Source: Aegilops tauschii subsp. strangulata (lineage: Eukaryota > Streptophyta > Magnoliopsida > Poales > Poaceae). Taken from it: DNA of 64,000 bases. Where the stretch lies: NCBI RefSeq assembly GCF_002575655.3, contig NC_053039.3, positions 241,840,622 to 241,904,621 of the forward strand, read 5' to 3'. The notes beneath the pieces are model-generated. The model had not been told where the DNA came from. It did no database searches and worked only from the letters and a program-made list of their open reading frames with translations. Positions 11,223 to 23,160 of this stretch are shown in pieces (the stretch's first letter is position 1; the number at the start of each line of letters is the position of its first letter). A program made the translations under genes and the position numbers.

Positions 11223-14200
11223 TTAGCCGCAGGGAGTGAGCTTCTTGTTGCCTGCACCGCGTGGGTTTTCATCCTTCCAGTCATCAAATGCCCTTGCTTT
11301 CTCCTCTTCTGCGTCCTCATAGTCCTGCGCCAAACTAGTGTCATCCTTGTGCCAAGAGGAGCTTGCCTCTTGAATCATCTTGGCAGTTCTTTCTTGCCAT
11401 TGCTCCATCATTTTCATTTCAGCTAAGCCGGCCTGTTCGATGCTCATTGTCGGCATCCTGTGGTTTCATACAGTCAAAGAGGCAACATAAAATAAAATTT
11501 CAACCTGAGAATAATCTCATAGTATAATTTGCAAATGATTCTGCATACTGTCATGACCACACAATGCAAGACGACTTCAAGGGACAAGATACACAATTGG
11601 CCTAGCGTTCCAGGGAAACTGTCTAGTGGTTTCTACCTAACAAGTACTCCCTTCGTCCGAAAATATTTGTCGAGAAACGGATGTGTCTAGACGTATTTTA
11701 GTTCTAGATACATCCATCCTCCGACAAGTATTTCCGGACGGAAGGAGTATAAAATAGCCATGTCTCTTTATTTGGACCCTTTTTGCATAAACTACGGCCT
11801 CATCTGAGGTACCCCTTCAACCCATTATCTCAATTAATTAGTGTCCTTCACCGAAGGAGATTTTGCTAATTTCTCTCAATTCGTTTGTACTTTACCAAAA
11901 CAGTGAAGTGGACAAGCAAGCATGACAGAATAACAAACCTACAGTACTAATTAATTACTACCTCTGTAACCAAGTATAAGACGTTTTTGCAGTTCATGCA
12001 CTACCAGTTGCGACAAGTAGCAATCATTTCACGTTCTGCCATGGTCACCAGACAGCATAAAACATAAACAAAAGCAATGAAGTGTCGAGGCATGTGACAA
12101 TATACTGAAGCATACCTGAAACTAGGCTGAAAAACTTGTGCTGCCATTCTTTCCCTCTCACTGGTGAGTCCCCCACCAACAAGACTTGCAGGTCCAAATA
12201 TCAGGGGTTGGTGTTTGTGGTCATGAGCTTGTGAAACACTTGCTCTGCCTTCAATGACATCTTGAGCAAAAGTTGCACAAGTGATTGGAGCAGCTGGTTT
12301 GGAATATGGTGCACGGCTGGCAGCATTCTGGTGCCATGCTTCAGCCTTTTGCCTGCGCTCATCTAGCATTTCTCGAGCAAATGCATTTCCATCCTAAACA
12401 CCGCAAACACACAATTTTGCAATTAATGAAGGAAAACTCCATGTACATGAAGAGATTACTCAAGGGACCCACAAATAATTTTAAAAAAACTCACCGCCTA
12501 TCCTTAGACATCACAGAAGACACAACTGTACTTAACAGAGAAAACCTCCATGTACCCCTCCGTTTCTTTTTAGTTCGCATATAACGGAGGGGGTACATGG
12601 AGGTTTTCTCCTAAACACCGTGAAGTAAAAAGAAACGGAGGGAGTACATGAAGATATTACCCAAAACAGACATGCAACACAGGGGGGGGGGGGGCAAAAA
12701 TTCAGAAACAAACTGTTTAACACATGATAAATACAAATTCAGAAACAAAAATATTTCCAATTGTACATAAAAATTAACTTTGGGCCGCATATTCAAGAAA
12801 TGGTATGTAGAAGAATGTCAACCACAATTTTTGTAGATGTTATCCAATATGTAAAGGAATAAAACATTGTTTTATAAAAACCACTGAAAGAATCAGTCAA
12901 AGATCCTCTCTTATCAAACGCCAGTTGTTTCAACAAGTTTTACCTTTTCTTTTCTTTCTTTTACAGCCAGAAGCATCTCTTCTTCCTTCTTTAACATGTC
13001 AACGAGATCAAAAGCCTACAAAGGGAAATATAAGTATATACATTCGAAAATCAAATAATATTCTGAAAGACAGCATGTCAACTTAGAAAATAGAAAAGAG
13101 CACAAACTGACCTTGCAGAGAGCCAAGGAGATAGTAGCAAGCCAAGCCTGAATGAAAGAAAAAAAAATGATACCATAAGTTTTGACAGATTACAGAACCA
13201 AGGTACCAGATTACATACTAACAGTATAAGCTTGGGAACAAACATAGACAAATCACAAAAAAGCTCGCATCGACATGCACAAAAAGGAAAGTGCGGCACC
13301 AGATAATTGGAATCTTTGGCACAAAAATCAGGTAAACAAAATATTTTCACATAACATCAACCAGGCTGCAAATGTATTTCGCTTTGGATCAGTACAAGGA
13401 TTGAGTGATGAAACTCAGGAATGTATACACAGTAACACGCTAGAATTCGATGTAAGGGCTTAAGGGGCTCAACCAGCGAGCGCACAACGATATATAAATA
13501 TGTAACCAGAGTACCGACCAGATATGCTTCTTTGAACAGTTATCTAGACTTTGTCTATTCACCTTGCATGAGAATCGCTCAATGACTCATATAAAAGGGC
13601 TACTATGGGGAACAGGTGAACTTCAGAGGGACTTCCTCTGCCAGTCATCCAGTGTCTACAAGCAGGATTCACCCAGACAGATCATGATGGTGGTGTGAAT
13701 CAGAACAAAATTGCAAAATAAACTGATATTATCTACGAAGATTAGCTAAACCTAGTATTTTGTGCCAAACAAATCTAGTGTGTGCAGTCTGCAATCTATT
13801 CAAAGATTAATGCACTTATGTGAAAATGAGAGAAACTAAATAGCATAAAAACAACAGAGAGGATTAAAATTAGAAGACCTGATAGTGTGCGAAATTTTAG
13901 GTCAGGCACTAAAGAATAAAATTAGTATGGTCTTGTTATGTGCTACAAAATTCTGATCGCCCCCTAGAAGGTTTTCAAGAACCTAGCTGGACACATCAAA
14001 ATCCAGACAATCAGTATAACTTGGTAAATCAAATTATTTCCTGTCGAACTGAACAGAGCCTTATAAACTAATTAGTACATGAAAGATACTTCCAGATTTT
14101 GGAATATTTTTAAGGATATCTTACAGCTTTAGTATATATGCTGGCATTCCAGTTTAGCAAACAGTGTTTGATTCGAAAATTATTAGCAGGCCATGCAAAA

Positions 14201-15651
14201 ATGCTAGCTACTCTCTCCATTCCTAAATATAAGCCTTTTTAGAGATTCCAATAGGACTACATACGGAGCAAAATGAGTGAATCCACACTCTAAAGTAAGT
14301 CTATATACATCCGTATGTGGTCCGTATTGGAATCTCTAAAAAGGCTTATATTTAGAAACGGAGGGAGTAGATGTCTGATGCTAACCTCCCTTTCTTCCTC
14401 TCCATCAGCCTCCAAATCATCTTCTTCCCCGGCTTCAATAGGTGCTGATAAAGCCGTTGCTCTCAATGAACGCCCGCGCCTTTCCTTTCTCTCTTTGATC
14501 TCTTGGAGCTTCGTTTCTGCAGCCTTTTGCCGCTTGAACCTGGCAACCTAAGCTCGAGAATTAAGGCAACAGAGTAACTTACATGAAATTAACGAACTTA
14601 GATAGAGATATAAGTATCCCAAAGTTTGAAGGCTTAGCATGATGGTCGCATCCCAGATTATCATGATTCTCTTACCGAAAAAGGCTTTCGCCCCGCTTTA
14701 TAAATAAAGCAAACCACCGAGCACAAAGTCAACAAGTTACACACAAACACAACGCCACCGCAGGCAAGGTCCAACAAACACGCACACGAACACTACCCAA
14801 GGCTCATGATTCTCTTGTAAAATGGAAATTATTCAGTGAATCCTAAAGATTTTAGGGTGCAGAGGTAAACCTTTTGTGCTCTTCGGTTTGCCCCTGTTTC
14901 AGACTGCCCCTGCCTATATAACTGAAGCTCGTCCTCTGGAATAAGCTCCAATGCTTCACATACAGAAATGAACTCCTGTAGACACCAGCAAGGATGATTA
15001 GCACATGGTAAATGGGTAATCTAACGATCTGACACCACACAAGGAGGCACGCATGATAAGTGCTCGACAAATCAAGCACAAGTAACGTGACGACCTAACC
15101 TTCAAATGGTCCTGCGATGCCTTGAGGACCGGAATCCGGTCCTCCTGCTCCACTTGCTCAGTCATTTCCCCAAGGTAGTACGGCACCTGAAGAAACCAAA
15201 CACCCTAATCACAGGTCGGACCAGGACCAGCTATAAAACGGAGAGGAAACTCCTCAGATGTGGCGTGAGAGGGAGAGGAGGGGGACGGTGGCCATACGAG
15301 CAGGTACTTGAGATTGGCGGTGGAGACGTCTTCCTTGGTCTCGTTGGAGGAGAAGAGGCCGAGCTTGCTGACCATGTCGTCGCAGCGCCGCAGCAGGTCG
15401 ACCCCCTTCCGGATCCCTTCCTGCCCAAGCAAAACCGATCATGTGAGGAGGAATCGCGCAAACCAACCAAGGGCCGGTGATCCGGAGGAAGGAGCTAAGG
15501 GAACCTGGTCGATGGAGGAGCTGGAGGCGAGCGAGTGGAGGTGGGATGCCCTGTCGAAGAGGGCGGGGAGCGGGAGATCGGCGTCGTCCTCCGCCGCGTG
15601 GACGCGCAGCTGCGCCTCCATCCTGTTGCTGACGTCCTCCATCTCCCCCAT
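11223..15651 (-). CDS. TAP46: TAP46, regulatory subunit of type 2A phosphatase (TAP42/IGBP1 family), 9 exons
   Basis: TAP46/TAP42 binds the catalytic subunits of PP2A-type phosphatases and acts downstream of TOR kinase in the plant cytosol and nucleus. Exons on the minus strand are 15505-15651, 15298-15420, 15100-15186, 14871-14975, 14386-14547, 13112-13147, 12944-13015, 12116-12393 and 11223-11457. All have GT-AG borders and consistent phase, totalling 414 residues, close to the usual ~400. The N-terminal helical TPR-like part includes RKGVDLLRRCDDMVSKLGLF and VPYYLGEM. The middle has the basic RFKRQKAAETKLQEIKERK stretch, and the C-terminus has the acidic DWKDENPRGAGNKKLTPCG tail typical of the family. 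The start at 15651 (MGEMED) is preferred; an in-frame ATG at 15678 would add nine residues. No disabling changes are seen. Introns hold three MITEs and one LINE tail. Confidence 0.93.
11647..11747. mobile_element. Stowaway MITE in TAP46 intron 8
   Basis: TA-flanked, about 101 bp. 'ctcccttcgtccgaaaatatttgtcg' pairs with 'cgacaagtatttccggacggaaggag'. Complete hairpin. Confidence 0.88.
12535..12640. mobile_element. Stowaway-derived double palindrome in TAP46 intron 7
   Basis: Contains 'aaaacctccatgtacccctccg' followed by its near-perfect complement 'cggagggggtacatggaggtttt', then a further MITE end 'aaagaaacggagggagta'. The sequence next to the element, 'ccatgtacatgaagagattac' (12437), reappears after it as 'tacatgaagatattac' (12645). 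The flanking host sequence seems to have been copied into an inverted arrangement. The borders are uncertain. Confidence 0.6.
14211..14367. mobile_element. Stowaway MITE in TAP46 intron 5
   Basis: TA-flanked. 'ctctctccattcctaaatataagcc' pairs with 'ggcttatatttagaaacggagggag'. It ends only 19 bp from the 3' edge of exon 5 (14386), so it sits just inside the intron donor side on the minus strand. Confidence 0.9.
14674..14803 (-). mobile_element. 130-bp LINE 3' tail with 13-bp TSD in TAP46 intron 4
   Basis: Flanked by perfect 13-bp direct repeats 'tcatgattctctt' at 14661-14673 and 14804-14816. Read on the minus strand the insert ends 'gcggggcgaaagcctttttcggt', a hairpin-like 3' tail of the sort seen at plant L1-type ends. 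The variable-length, long TSD and small size fit a severely 5'-truncated non-LTR insertion by target-primed reverse transcription. The family is not identified. Confidence 0.7.
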
Positions 15652-15716
15652 TTTCCAGCGGGCGCCTCGACACGGCAAGAGCGAGGGCAGAGGAGGTGGG
15701 GGGAGATCGTAGGGTA

Positions 15717-15725
15717 AAACCCTAA
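15717..15725 (-). promoter_or_regulatory. Telo-box-like motif upstream of TAP46
   Basis: AAACCCTAA on the plus strand lies 66 bp before the TAP46 start codon. Telo-boxes near the start are common in plant genes of the translation and growth programme. The position is seen; function is inference. Confidence 0.35.
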
Positions 15726-16924
15726 GGAGGGGCAGCAGGGCAGAGTCGCCGGGAGGGAGAGGGGCGGAAGAAGACGATGGTGGAATGGAAGTGTCGGGTT
15801 TGGTCTGGCCTGGCCTGGCCTGGCCGGCCAGGGGAAGACATGTGGCTCGGGGTGGCCAATCTGGCGAGTAGAACCGGGGATGAATGTTCGAGAGAATTAC
15901 ATGTTCGAGGGAAGCAAATGTTCCTTTTTTCGTATACTTTAAGAATTATAAACCCCTTTGTATTAAACAAGGAAAATGATTCAAATCACCTGACTGATAA
16001 CGACACGTGCTTCCGCCGGTCCCGTGGCCGTCAGATCGAATTTTAATCAGATCGACCGGGAGTAACGTATTACCTAGAATAAACTTTGCAACTGAGTCGT
16101 TGTTGCCATCCCCAACCGTAACGAGTGATGTTGCTGAATCTGGATCTGAATCCTCTCGTGAGCAGTTGCGTCCCGTGCTCTCCCGAGCTCGCCGTGAAGC
16201 CAACGCCGTCATGTGCTGCTTCGACGCCGCCGCCGCTGCTCGCCGCCGGCAGCATGCCGACAAGGTCGACTCTCCCCGTCTCCGGGGGTCCGCTCGCGAC
16301 CAGTGGCCATGGCCGCTCGAGCGCGGACATCGGAGCTCCGCTTCGGCGGTCGCCGTCCAACTATGATGCTCCGACCCCATGCTGCATTGCCTCCAACACC
16401 ACCATCTCCCCTTCCCCAACCAGACTGAGCTCCTGCTCGAGGCCATGACCGCAAGCAATGTGATGCGGGGACTTTCCACAACAAGACATTTGTTGCAAGC
16501 AAAAAAGATTTGCAACAAGGGGTCATTTACAAAAATATATTCTGTAACACAATCTTCGTTACAAATATTGTTGCAATAAGACTAGTGTTGCAGAAGGGTT
16601 CTCGCAACACGACTTATGTTGCAAAAGTGACGATGACGCTTGACAGGATGATTGCGTTAGATTGGACGCCTCGTAGACCGGCGGATTTTTTGGAAAGATC
16701 CGTCGGCCGACGCGTAACACAGCTCAACAAACAAGGTTTAAAAGAGGCACCCTTCTTAAGTAGCAAACCAAATATGCCATTCTTAACGACTCAGTCGGTG
16801 TGGTGATGCCGATTCATCTGCCACCAATGGTCCAATTTGATACCAACGGTTGTGATTGAGATTGAGAATCTATCTATTTTGCAAAATGCCCCTGGAATCT
16901 ATCATGAGTTGTTAAAACTATAAG
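15726..16924. other. GC-rich region without an assigned gene
   Basis: Overlapping ORFs of 90-190 codons occur on both strands at 15946-16530, but composition (GC-rich, low stop density) explains them and no family motif is visible. At 15805-15834 there is a small 'ctggc' tandem run ending 'ctggccggcc'. From 16480 to 16640 the motif 'ttgcaac/gttgc' recurs in an AT-rich setting, perhaps a decayed transposon. No terminal repeats could be paired. The first 200 bp probably contain the TAP46 promoter. Confidence 0.4.
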
Positions 16925-17196
16925 CCTCCTTTGGTTCATAGAATAAAAATAGTGTAGGAATAGAAAAATTATAGTAAGTGAGATAATACACATATCGATT
17001 GTCATTATTTGATGCATAGGACAGGAATATTTTCATTGAGTCGGCTAATGCTTTTTCCTTTGAAATGTAAATAATTGATTCTTATCCTACATAGGAATAG
17101 AGATCCATTTCTACAAACCAACGGTCTCCAAAGGATTTTTTTTCTTAAAATTCTATCCTTTAGAATTCCTACAATATTCCTATGAACCAAAGGAGG
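16925..17196. mobile_element. MITE with CCTCCTTTGGTTCATAG ends
   Basis: The left end 'cctcctttggttcatagaat' and right end 'attcctatgaaccaaaggagg' are inverted repeats, with matching subterminal 'gtaggaatag'/'ctattcctatg'-type blocks. About 272 bp. The superfamily is not certain. A sister copy follows at 17264. Confidence 0.8.
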
Positions 17197-17263
17197 TAAT
17201 ATAGTATTTAATCTTGGAAATATAAAGTATGTATGTCACTTTCATCCCTGGGAATGTGTAAGG

Positions 17264-17490
17264 CCTCCTTTGGTTTGTAGGATATCTAGAAATTCCTTTA
17301 AAGCCCTTTGGCTTGTAGGAATAGATTCACATTCATATTGAAGGAAACAAATATTAGCATAGACTTAATAAAAAAAATTATCATATACATCAAATAACTT
17401 CTCTTTTCCCTATAGGAATTGAGATATGTCATCTTATTTCCTATGATTTTTCTATTTCTATGATTTTCCTGCCATATGAACCAAAGGAGG
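17264..17490. mobile_element. Second MITE with CCTCCTTTGG ends
   Basis: 'cctcctttggtttgtaggata' at the left pairs with 'catatgaaccaaaggagg' at the right. Same family as the copy 68 bp to the left, but internally shorter, with a partial repeat of the end ('ccctttggcttgtaggaatag') inside at 17302. Confidence 0.75.
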
Positions 17491-17578
17491 TCTAAGTTTC
17501 TTGCTAGCTATTTCTATTCTCGGAACTTTTCAAGTTTCTCTGTTTTTACGACAATCAATCTTCTTCTTCTTTTTCTTT

Positions 17579-19014
17579 TCAAACCGTAGGCAAAAGTTTT
17601 GCCACATCGATTAATTAAGAAGAAGATGATTGCATGGTTAATTTACAGAAAACCGGGCGCAAACCAATGCAAACTTAGCACAAACAAACTACTCCCACGG
17701 CATGAAACCCCACAACCACGCAGGCGACCTGCCAAAACTCTTCGAATACACAACATCCATAAAACCCGACACTTCTACTATGCCAAGTGACTCCCCACGA
17801 GAACACCTCGGCACAAGACATCGGGCACCTCCCAACCCACAACGTTAGCCCAATCCAAGAGGACAAGCCGAGAGACTGAAGATCATCCATCAAGCAACCA
17901 TAGACACCTTGCCTTTGGCATCACTTTTGCCCTTGCCCACCTTCTTTTTGTTTGCCACTTATTGGCGTCCTCGAGGCAAGCAATCGACCTACCCAAATCA
18001 GGTCAAGCAACCTCCACGCTAGCTAGAAAATCACAAAGTTCCTTCGTAAAAAGAGCATTTGGATTTGAAGTAGGTGCCAACACAAGTGGCTCAATGGTCA
18101 TGCCACTCACAGGCATCACCTGTCCGACGGTCACAGACGAGGGAAGGGCAGCAACATCTAAAACTCCACGCTCCACGACGCCGAGAGGTAGGTTGTCTGA
18201 CCCCTGACAAGGCTCCACGGGCGGTGTGTGTGTGGGGGTGGGGGGGGGGGCACCACATCCACCTCCGAAGCCTGACAAGGCTCCACGAGGGTGGTGAGGA
18301 CACCCGGTCCACCTCCAAAGCCTGGAGAGAGCCCAACTTGAGTTGCTCCATCGATACAGGCAAAACAGGTTACCCACACAACACCACTGGAGACACAACC
18401 TCAGCGGAGGCCGCACCCTCGGAGTCTGGCAACACAAGGGGCGTCGAACTAGACCCAACACGGAATGAGGAGCTACCAAAAAGCTCCGCACCCGCCACAT
18501 CCAGGAAGCCAACAGAAGACTCAACCACGGGAGCCTATGCAAGAGGGAGCCTTTGCCGAGCAGCCTCCGCGCGCTCCAGAAAGCTCCCAATACGCACCAG
18601 CCAGCCTTGCAAGAAGTCAGCGATCTCGTGAAGCGGCTTAATTGCCTCCTCCATTTGCAAGGAAGTCATGCAATGAAGATCAGATCCTAGCAGTTTCGTG
18701 TGCACCCCAAGAGCAGACTGGAGCGTCACATCAATCAGGACAGAAGCCGAAGCAACCAACGAGTAAGGCGAGGAATCACGACGAAGAGTCTTCATGTTGG
18801 GAGGATTGACCTGCTTCATGCGCCGTTCACAACCACAAGGCCTCGTCATAGACGAGATGGTCCCAACGAAACTCCTGTCAACAATGGCAATTCTTATGAT
18901 TGGCACCAACAAACTAGACAACCTACGGAACTTCCAAAACTGAACATTGCACGAAAGGGAGGTCTTTTTTTGCGGGGTGCACGAAAGGGAGGTCCATCCG
19001 GATCCAGGTGGCAA
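17579..19014 (-). mobile_element. Degraded LINE-like relic, 3' end at left
   Basis: On the minus strand a decayed coding stretch includes LFTKELCDFLASVE (about 18003-18050) and, further on, LVLLDWANVV and VLCRGVLVGSHLA. It then has about 100 bp of AT-rich sequence ending in a short hairpin 'ggcaaaacttttgcc' and an A-rich tail (17600 to 17565). This layout matches the 3' part of plant non-LTR elements as I recall them. A second open stretch (18535-19014) lies upstream in the same orientation. Several frameshifts and stops are needed to join them. No RT motif and no target duplication were found, so the class is tentative. Confidence 0.4.
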
Positions 19015-19238
19015 ACCGTCTTCCTACGAAATGGCAGCAACACTCAGGAAGAGAGAAAACAGAACATATCACAAAGAGCAGCAACAAAACCTGACACATC
19101 TCCTTACAGGTAAAGCGTTGTTGCAACATCCAGCCATTACAACCTGCAGCTCCGCATAAAAGACACTAGAAACCGCGCATCATTTATCATACAACCAAAA
19201 CCTTTCCACGGTTCTCGCTCACTCTCATCGCCACCAAC

Positions 19239-22200
19239 TCAGAACCCACGCTCCGCTCGCTGCACGTTTGGCCTATTGTCAAACGGAAACCGCTCACCAT
19301 GCCTCCCCCTGTCCCGGTGATCCTGCCATCTGCCCCTCTGGTGGTGGCTCTCAGCCTGGTTTCTCTGCTTGCTGTTCCTCTGCTGGGAGTACCCGCCGCC
19401 ACTGTTCCTCTTCCTGCCATATGCGCTGCATGGATCCTGGTAGTATGTGTTATTGTTGCTGGATGCTCCATGGGAACTGTTCCAGTTATTCCCTGAGCAA
19501 TGGTTGTTGCTTGAGCTGCCCCAACCGGGCTGCGCCAGGGCATCACCCCAGCCGGTGCTGATTTTGTTCCAGCTGCTCAGAGGCTCCTGACTCGCTGCCC
19601 AACCTGTGTTGGATGCCGAGTTGTCCGCCTCCCACTTGTTCACCTCAGGGGTCGGCTTTTCTAGATAGATGTCCCAGTTCCCCGTCTGGTTCTGGGCACA
19701 CCTGTTATTGGCAGCTACGGCGGGCTCGTTGTCCGCCTCAAAGGGTACCCGCACCTTGTCCAGGTCAGCTACCAACTCGGGGTCGACCTCGCCACGATGG
19801 TCGACCTCATCAATGTACAGATCAGGGTCTGGGTAAGGTATATCAGAAGGTTGGCCATGGTAATGAGACCAGAACCTTGATTTTGCATTCTGGAAATTCT
19901 CAAAAGCTCCCGAGTCATCCCACTGCTCTATCTCCTTGTACATATAGGCAAAGTGCTTGTTCTCGCAGAACCTCTGCCACGAAATGCCACCAACAAGACT
20001 GCAAAATTCCCTTTCCCATAATGGGACTTGGCATTGATTATCCACGTGACTGTATCCTGTGCGTATTAAAAACGATATTAGATTCATGGTGTGAGCACAT
20101 TAACGCAGGGAAATAAAAGATTCCTGACCTACTGCATTATGGGAACAGAAATAAACAGGAGATGGAACGTACTGAGGGCATTCTTTAGCCTGGACTGCCT
20201 AACAATCTAATCTATAAATTCCAAAGCCACAGGCTGCTCTAGAATTTTACATTGTTGAGTACAGTATCCTGGGGGAGAAAAATATGAATTGCTGAGCAGC
20301 AGTGCATTCCTAACTTAGACTCAAGTAGGATATGAAAGTACTTGTTGTTGCTTTATACGGGTGAAAGATGAGTCAAACCAAAGATACATCTTTCAACTAC
20401 ACAACTATACAACTGTGGCAGAGTAGCAAGTTCAATACATAAAGTATGAATTCAAGTATTTGTGGAACACTCTGATCAAGCATAAGTGGGTTTTATAGTC
20501 TGTCATTCTAATTTACGCCAAGTATAGACAACTGTCAAGAGAAATGAACCAGCGCAAACCAGTACTTTGAATTTGTCGAGGATAGCGGCAATAAAGCGAT
20601 CCTTTCAGAGATCACAGAAAAGGAACAATGAGTCACTCAAAACACAATTTAAAGGGTTCCATCCTAAAACAACACCATTCCTTCTACGGGTCTGCTCCTA
20701 TGTAGCCATATGACTACATCTTTAATGGCTATGTCATTTATATAGTACTCCCTCCGTCCCATAATATAAGAGCGTTTTTGACACTACACTAATGTCAAAA
20801 ACGCTCTTATACTATGGGACGGAGGGAGTAGTAAACTAGTGATAGTCATAATTAGTAGAGTGAGAAAAAAAGTGATCGTGCACCGGCAAAAAGATCATGG
20901 TTTTGAGGTCCTAGTGCCTGAAGAAAACATGCACAATGCAGTTACATAAGTGGTGGGTTCCTTGCATATCCTACCATTGCAAGGAGCAAGTTAAAATTTA
21001 ATGGTCCCACATCTGACAAAGACGCTATACCTCTTTGTTTTCTTTTTTGTTATCACATCGTCAGCCAGCTGACTACAGTTAGTGTTGGCTGACTACAAAT
21101 AGTGTTAAACAAACATCGGTGCCCGAAACTATTTTTCCAGATAAGACACTCCGAATGCAAGTCGGATTCCAAGTTTTATTAGTTATGTCCTAAAAAAAAC
21201 CTTGCTGAATCGTACACCCAAATCTGAGTTGGATTCCAACACCCGTGTCCATGTCTGAGCAGGCAAGCAACTATTTTGCCGGATAAGACACTCCGAATGC
21301 AGGTCGGATTCCAAGTTTATTAGTTATGTCCTAAAAAAACCTTGCTGAATCGTACGCCCAAATCTGAGTTGGATTCCAACACCCGCGTCCATGTCTGAGC
21401 AGGCGAGCAACACTGTCTACATTATGGTTTGCAAAAGACATTCCTTCTTCCATGCTCCTTGGAGGAGCAAGTTGAAGCCTGTCTTTAGCCGTTTAGCGTC
21501 AATACTCAATAACATTGACTTCTTCATTTTCCGCACTGCTGTGAATACTGAATAATACTCCCTCTGTAAAGAAATATAGGATTGTTTAGATCATTAATAT
21601 AGTGATCTAAACGATATTATATTTCTTTACAGAGGGAGTACCATTTTGAGGGAAATGTTCTAAAGGGAGCCCGCCTTGGTGCTAGACACCATCCTCCTGC
21701 GTTGCTTGCCTAGCATGACTAGTCGGTAGGCGCAACACGCTGTCCAACTACTTGACCAGTGCTTTTTAGAACACATTGAGGTCTTATAATTAACCTAGTT
21801 TTATAAAATTTGTGTGTATGAACATTATATCTTTGTCCCTTCCCTCTATATCCAAGCCATTTTCATCTGTGTTTGGGTGAGTTGAAGCGGTCAAGCAACC
21901 AATACAAAATTGAGATATGAAAGATGGCATTTTAATTTTGCTTAACCATTTATTTTCTTCCCGTGGATTCGGGGGATGGCGGCGTTTTAAATTTTCTATA
22001 TCAGCGAAAGACCATGCCAACTATAACAGTTATCACTTCCATGCACGTGTCTCCCGGAAAGACAGCATTTTGTCATATTGACACCACCTCAGTGAGACTC
22101 AAAACCTATTTTTCAGGGAGCAGGCTGCAGCTAAAGCATTACCCAATTGTATTGTTTTAGATACATAATCTACATCTTGCAACTGCAATACCTTCCCAAT

Positions 22201-22725
22201 GAGACTGGGAGGCTGTTCCCAATAGATGGGTTAGTCAAACAAAGCTAGCATTTTTCTGGCATTCCGGCACAACCTTTTCCAATGGTAAGAAGTAAGAACA
22301 ATTTAAACAAATGTAAACCCTAGCCTTACATAGATAATTGGATAATGCACCAGGAACTCTAGTTTAAAGCCTGAACCGGCTGGAGAACACTTTAGCATCT
22401 AAGTTATGTGTGTCGTTCGCAGGATGACGCGAACTGAATCTTTTTCAAGCACACTATAAGAATCACTGCACTGTCTGAATCAAGAAGTGGATGTCTAGAT
22501 CGGCGAGGTTCTGGCCCGATATAATAAAACCCTAATAGATTGCAACCTAATCTTAATCGGGCCGCACAAACAAAGATGAGAAACGGAGAGAGGGGGAGGG
22601 GGGACGGACGGGTGGAGAGCAAACAACCGGTTGCCGTTCGTACCGGAATACGGAGGCGGGGGGCGAGGGTTCGAAGAGGCGTCGTGGTGGCGCTTCGTCG
22701 GCCATCGCCGATTGCGACCCCCCAT
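19239..22725 (-). CDS. Conserved plant protein of unknown function, 2 exons
   Basis: Exon 1 is 22644-22725 and exon 2 is 19239-20056, joined in phase across a 2.6-kb GT-AG intron to give 299 residues. The N-terminus is basic (MGGRNRRWPTKRHHD). Residues about 30-125 form a folded-looking domain with VPLWEREFCSLVGGISWQRF, an aromatic-rich block ending RFWSHYHGQPSDIPYPDPDL, and an acidic YIDEVDHRGEVDPEL stretch. The C-terminal half is low-complexity, with Asn, Ser, Gly, Gln and Trp, and ends in an Arg/Gly/His-rich tail. Such a tail suggests RNA binding, but this is inference. I recall similar single-copy plant proteins, often with an MGG-R-rich start, but cannot give a name. Exon 1 alone is short; its choice rests on the exact phase match (82 + 818 = 900 nt) and the GC-rich leader upstream. 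Confidence 0.75.
20748..20828. mobile_element. Stowaway MITE, near-perfect palindrome
   Basis: TA-flanked 81 bp. 'ctccctccgtcccataatataagagcg' pairs with 'cgctcttatactatgggacggagggag' almost base for base. It lies in the long intron of the unknown-function gene. High arm identity suggests a young copy. Confidence 0.93.
21128..21411. repeat. Two-copy tandem repeat, 142-bp period
   Basis: A unit containing 'ataagacactccgaatgca' and 'cctgctg'-like 'ccttgctgaatcgtac' and ending 'catgtctgagcaggc' is present twice in direct succession, with about ten differences. It lies inside the intron of the unknown-function gene and is not coding. Confidence 0.8.
21558..21638. mobile_element. Stowaway MITE
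   Basis: TA-flanked. 'ctccctctgtaaagaaatata' pairs with 'atatttctttacagagggag', and 'gtttagatca' with 'tgatctaaac'. Complete 81-bp hairpin in the same intron. Confidence 0.92.
21639..22643. other. Intron sequence, no separate gene seen
   Basis: The 5' part of the long intron of the unknown-function gene. Small ORFs on both strands show no motif. No transposon ends were paired. Confidence 0.45.
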
Positions 22726-23160
22726 CGCCGGGAGGAGGGGCGCCTATCAGGACCGCGATTCGCCAAGGCTGTCGGCGGCAGCAAGCCAGCCGGGCAGCCT
22801 AACGGCAGTCGGGAGTGGATTCCTCGTGACCTAGATAGCTCGCCGTGAGGCCAATCGCCGAGCCGTCTGATTGGGGAGGGGGAGCGCCTGCCCGGGTGCG
22901 GGGGTTATAAAGACTGGCGTGGAGGCGGGAGGAGGGGAAGGGGAGGAGCACGAGGGAGGGAGGGAGCGAGGCAAGGACCGACCGTAAATGGCAGGTGGGT
23001 GGAAGAGGAAGGAAATAGAGGCACCACCGAGCATGGAAATATGGGCCGGCTCGGGTACCTCAGAGTTCAGAGTAGAGAAGAGTGACCTTTTTTTTTTCTT
23101 CTTCTTAAGAGGGAGGAAGAGTGGCATTTGTTCTGGCCTTCTTGCACGATTAGAGATCAG
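22726..23160 (-). promoter_or_regulatory. Promoter and leader of the unknown-function gene
   Basis: GC-rich sequence upstream of the start at 22725. 'ttataa' at 22905-22910 reads as a TATA-like box on either strand. For the minus-strand gene it is about 180 bp before the start codon, leaving a leader of roughly 150 bp. On the plus strand it precedes a 62-codon ORF at 22988, which shows no motif and is probably accidental. Confidence 0.35.

Noticed and set aside
15946..16526. Long overlapping ORFs on both strands as a gene
   Set aside because: High GC content lowers stop frequency in all frames; no frame shows a motif, consistent splice sites or a clear advantage over the others.
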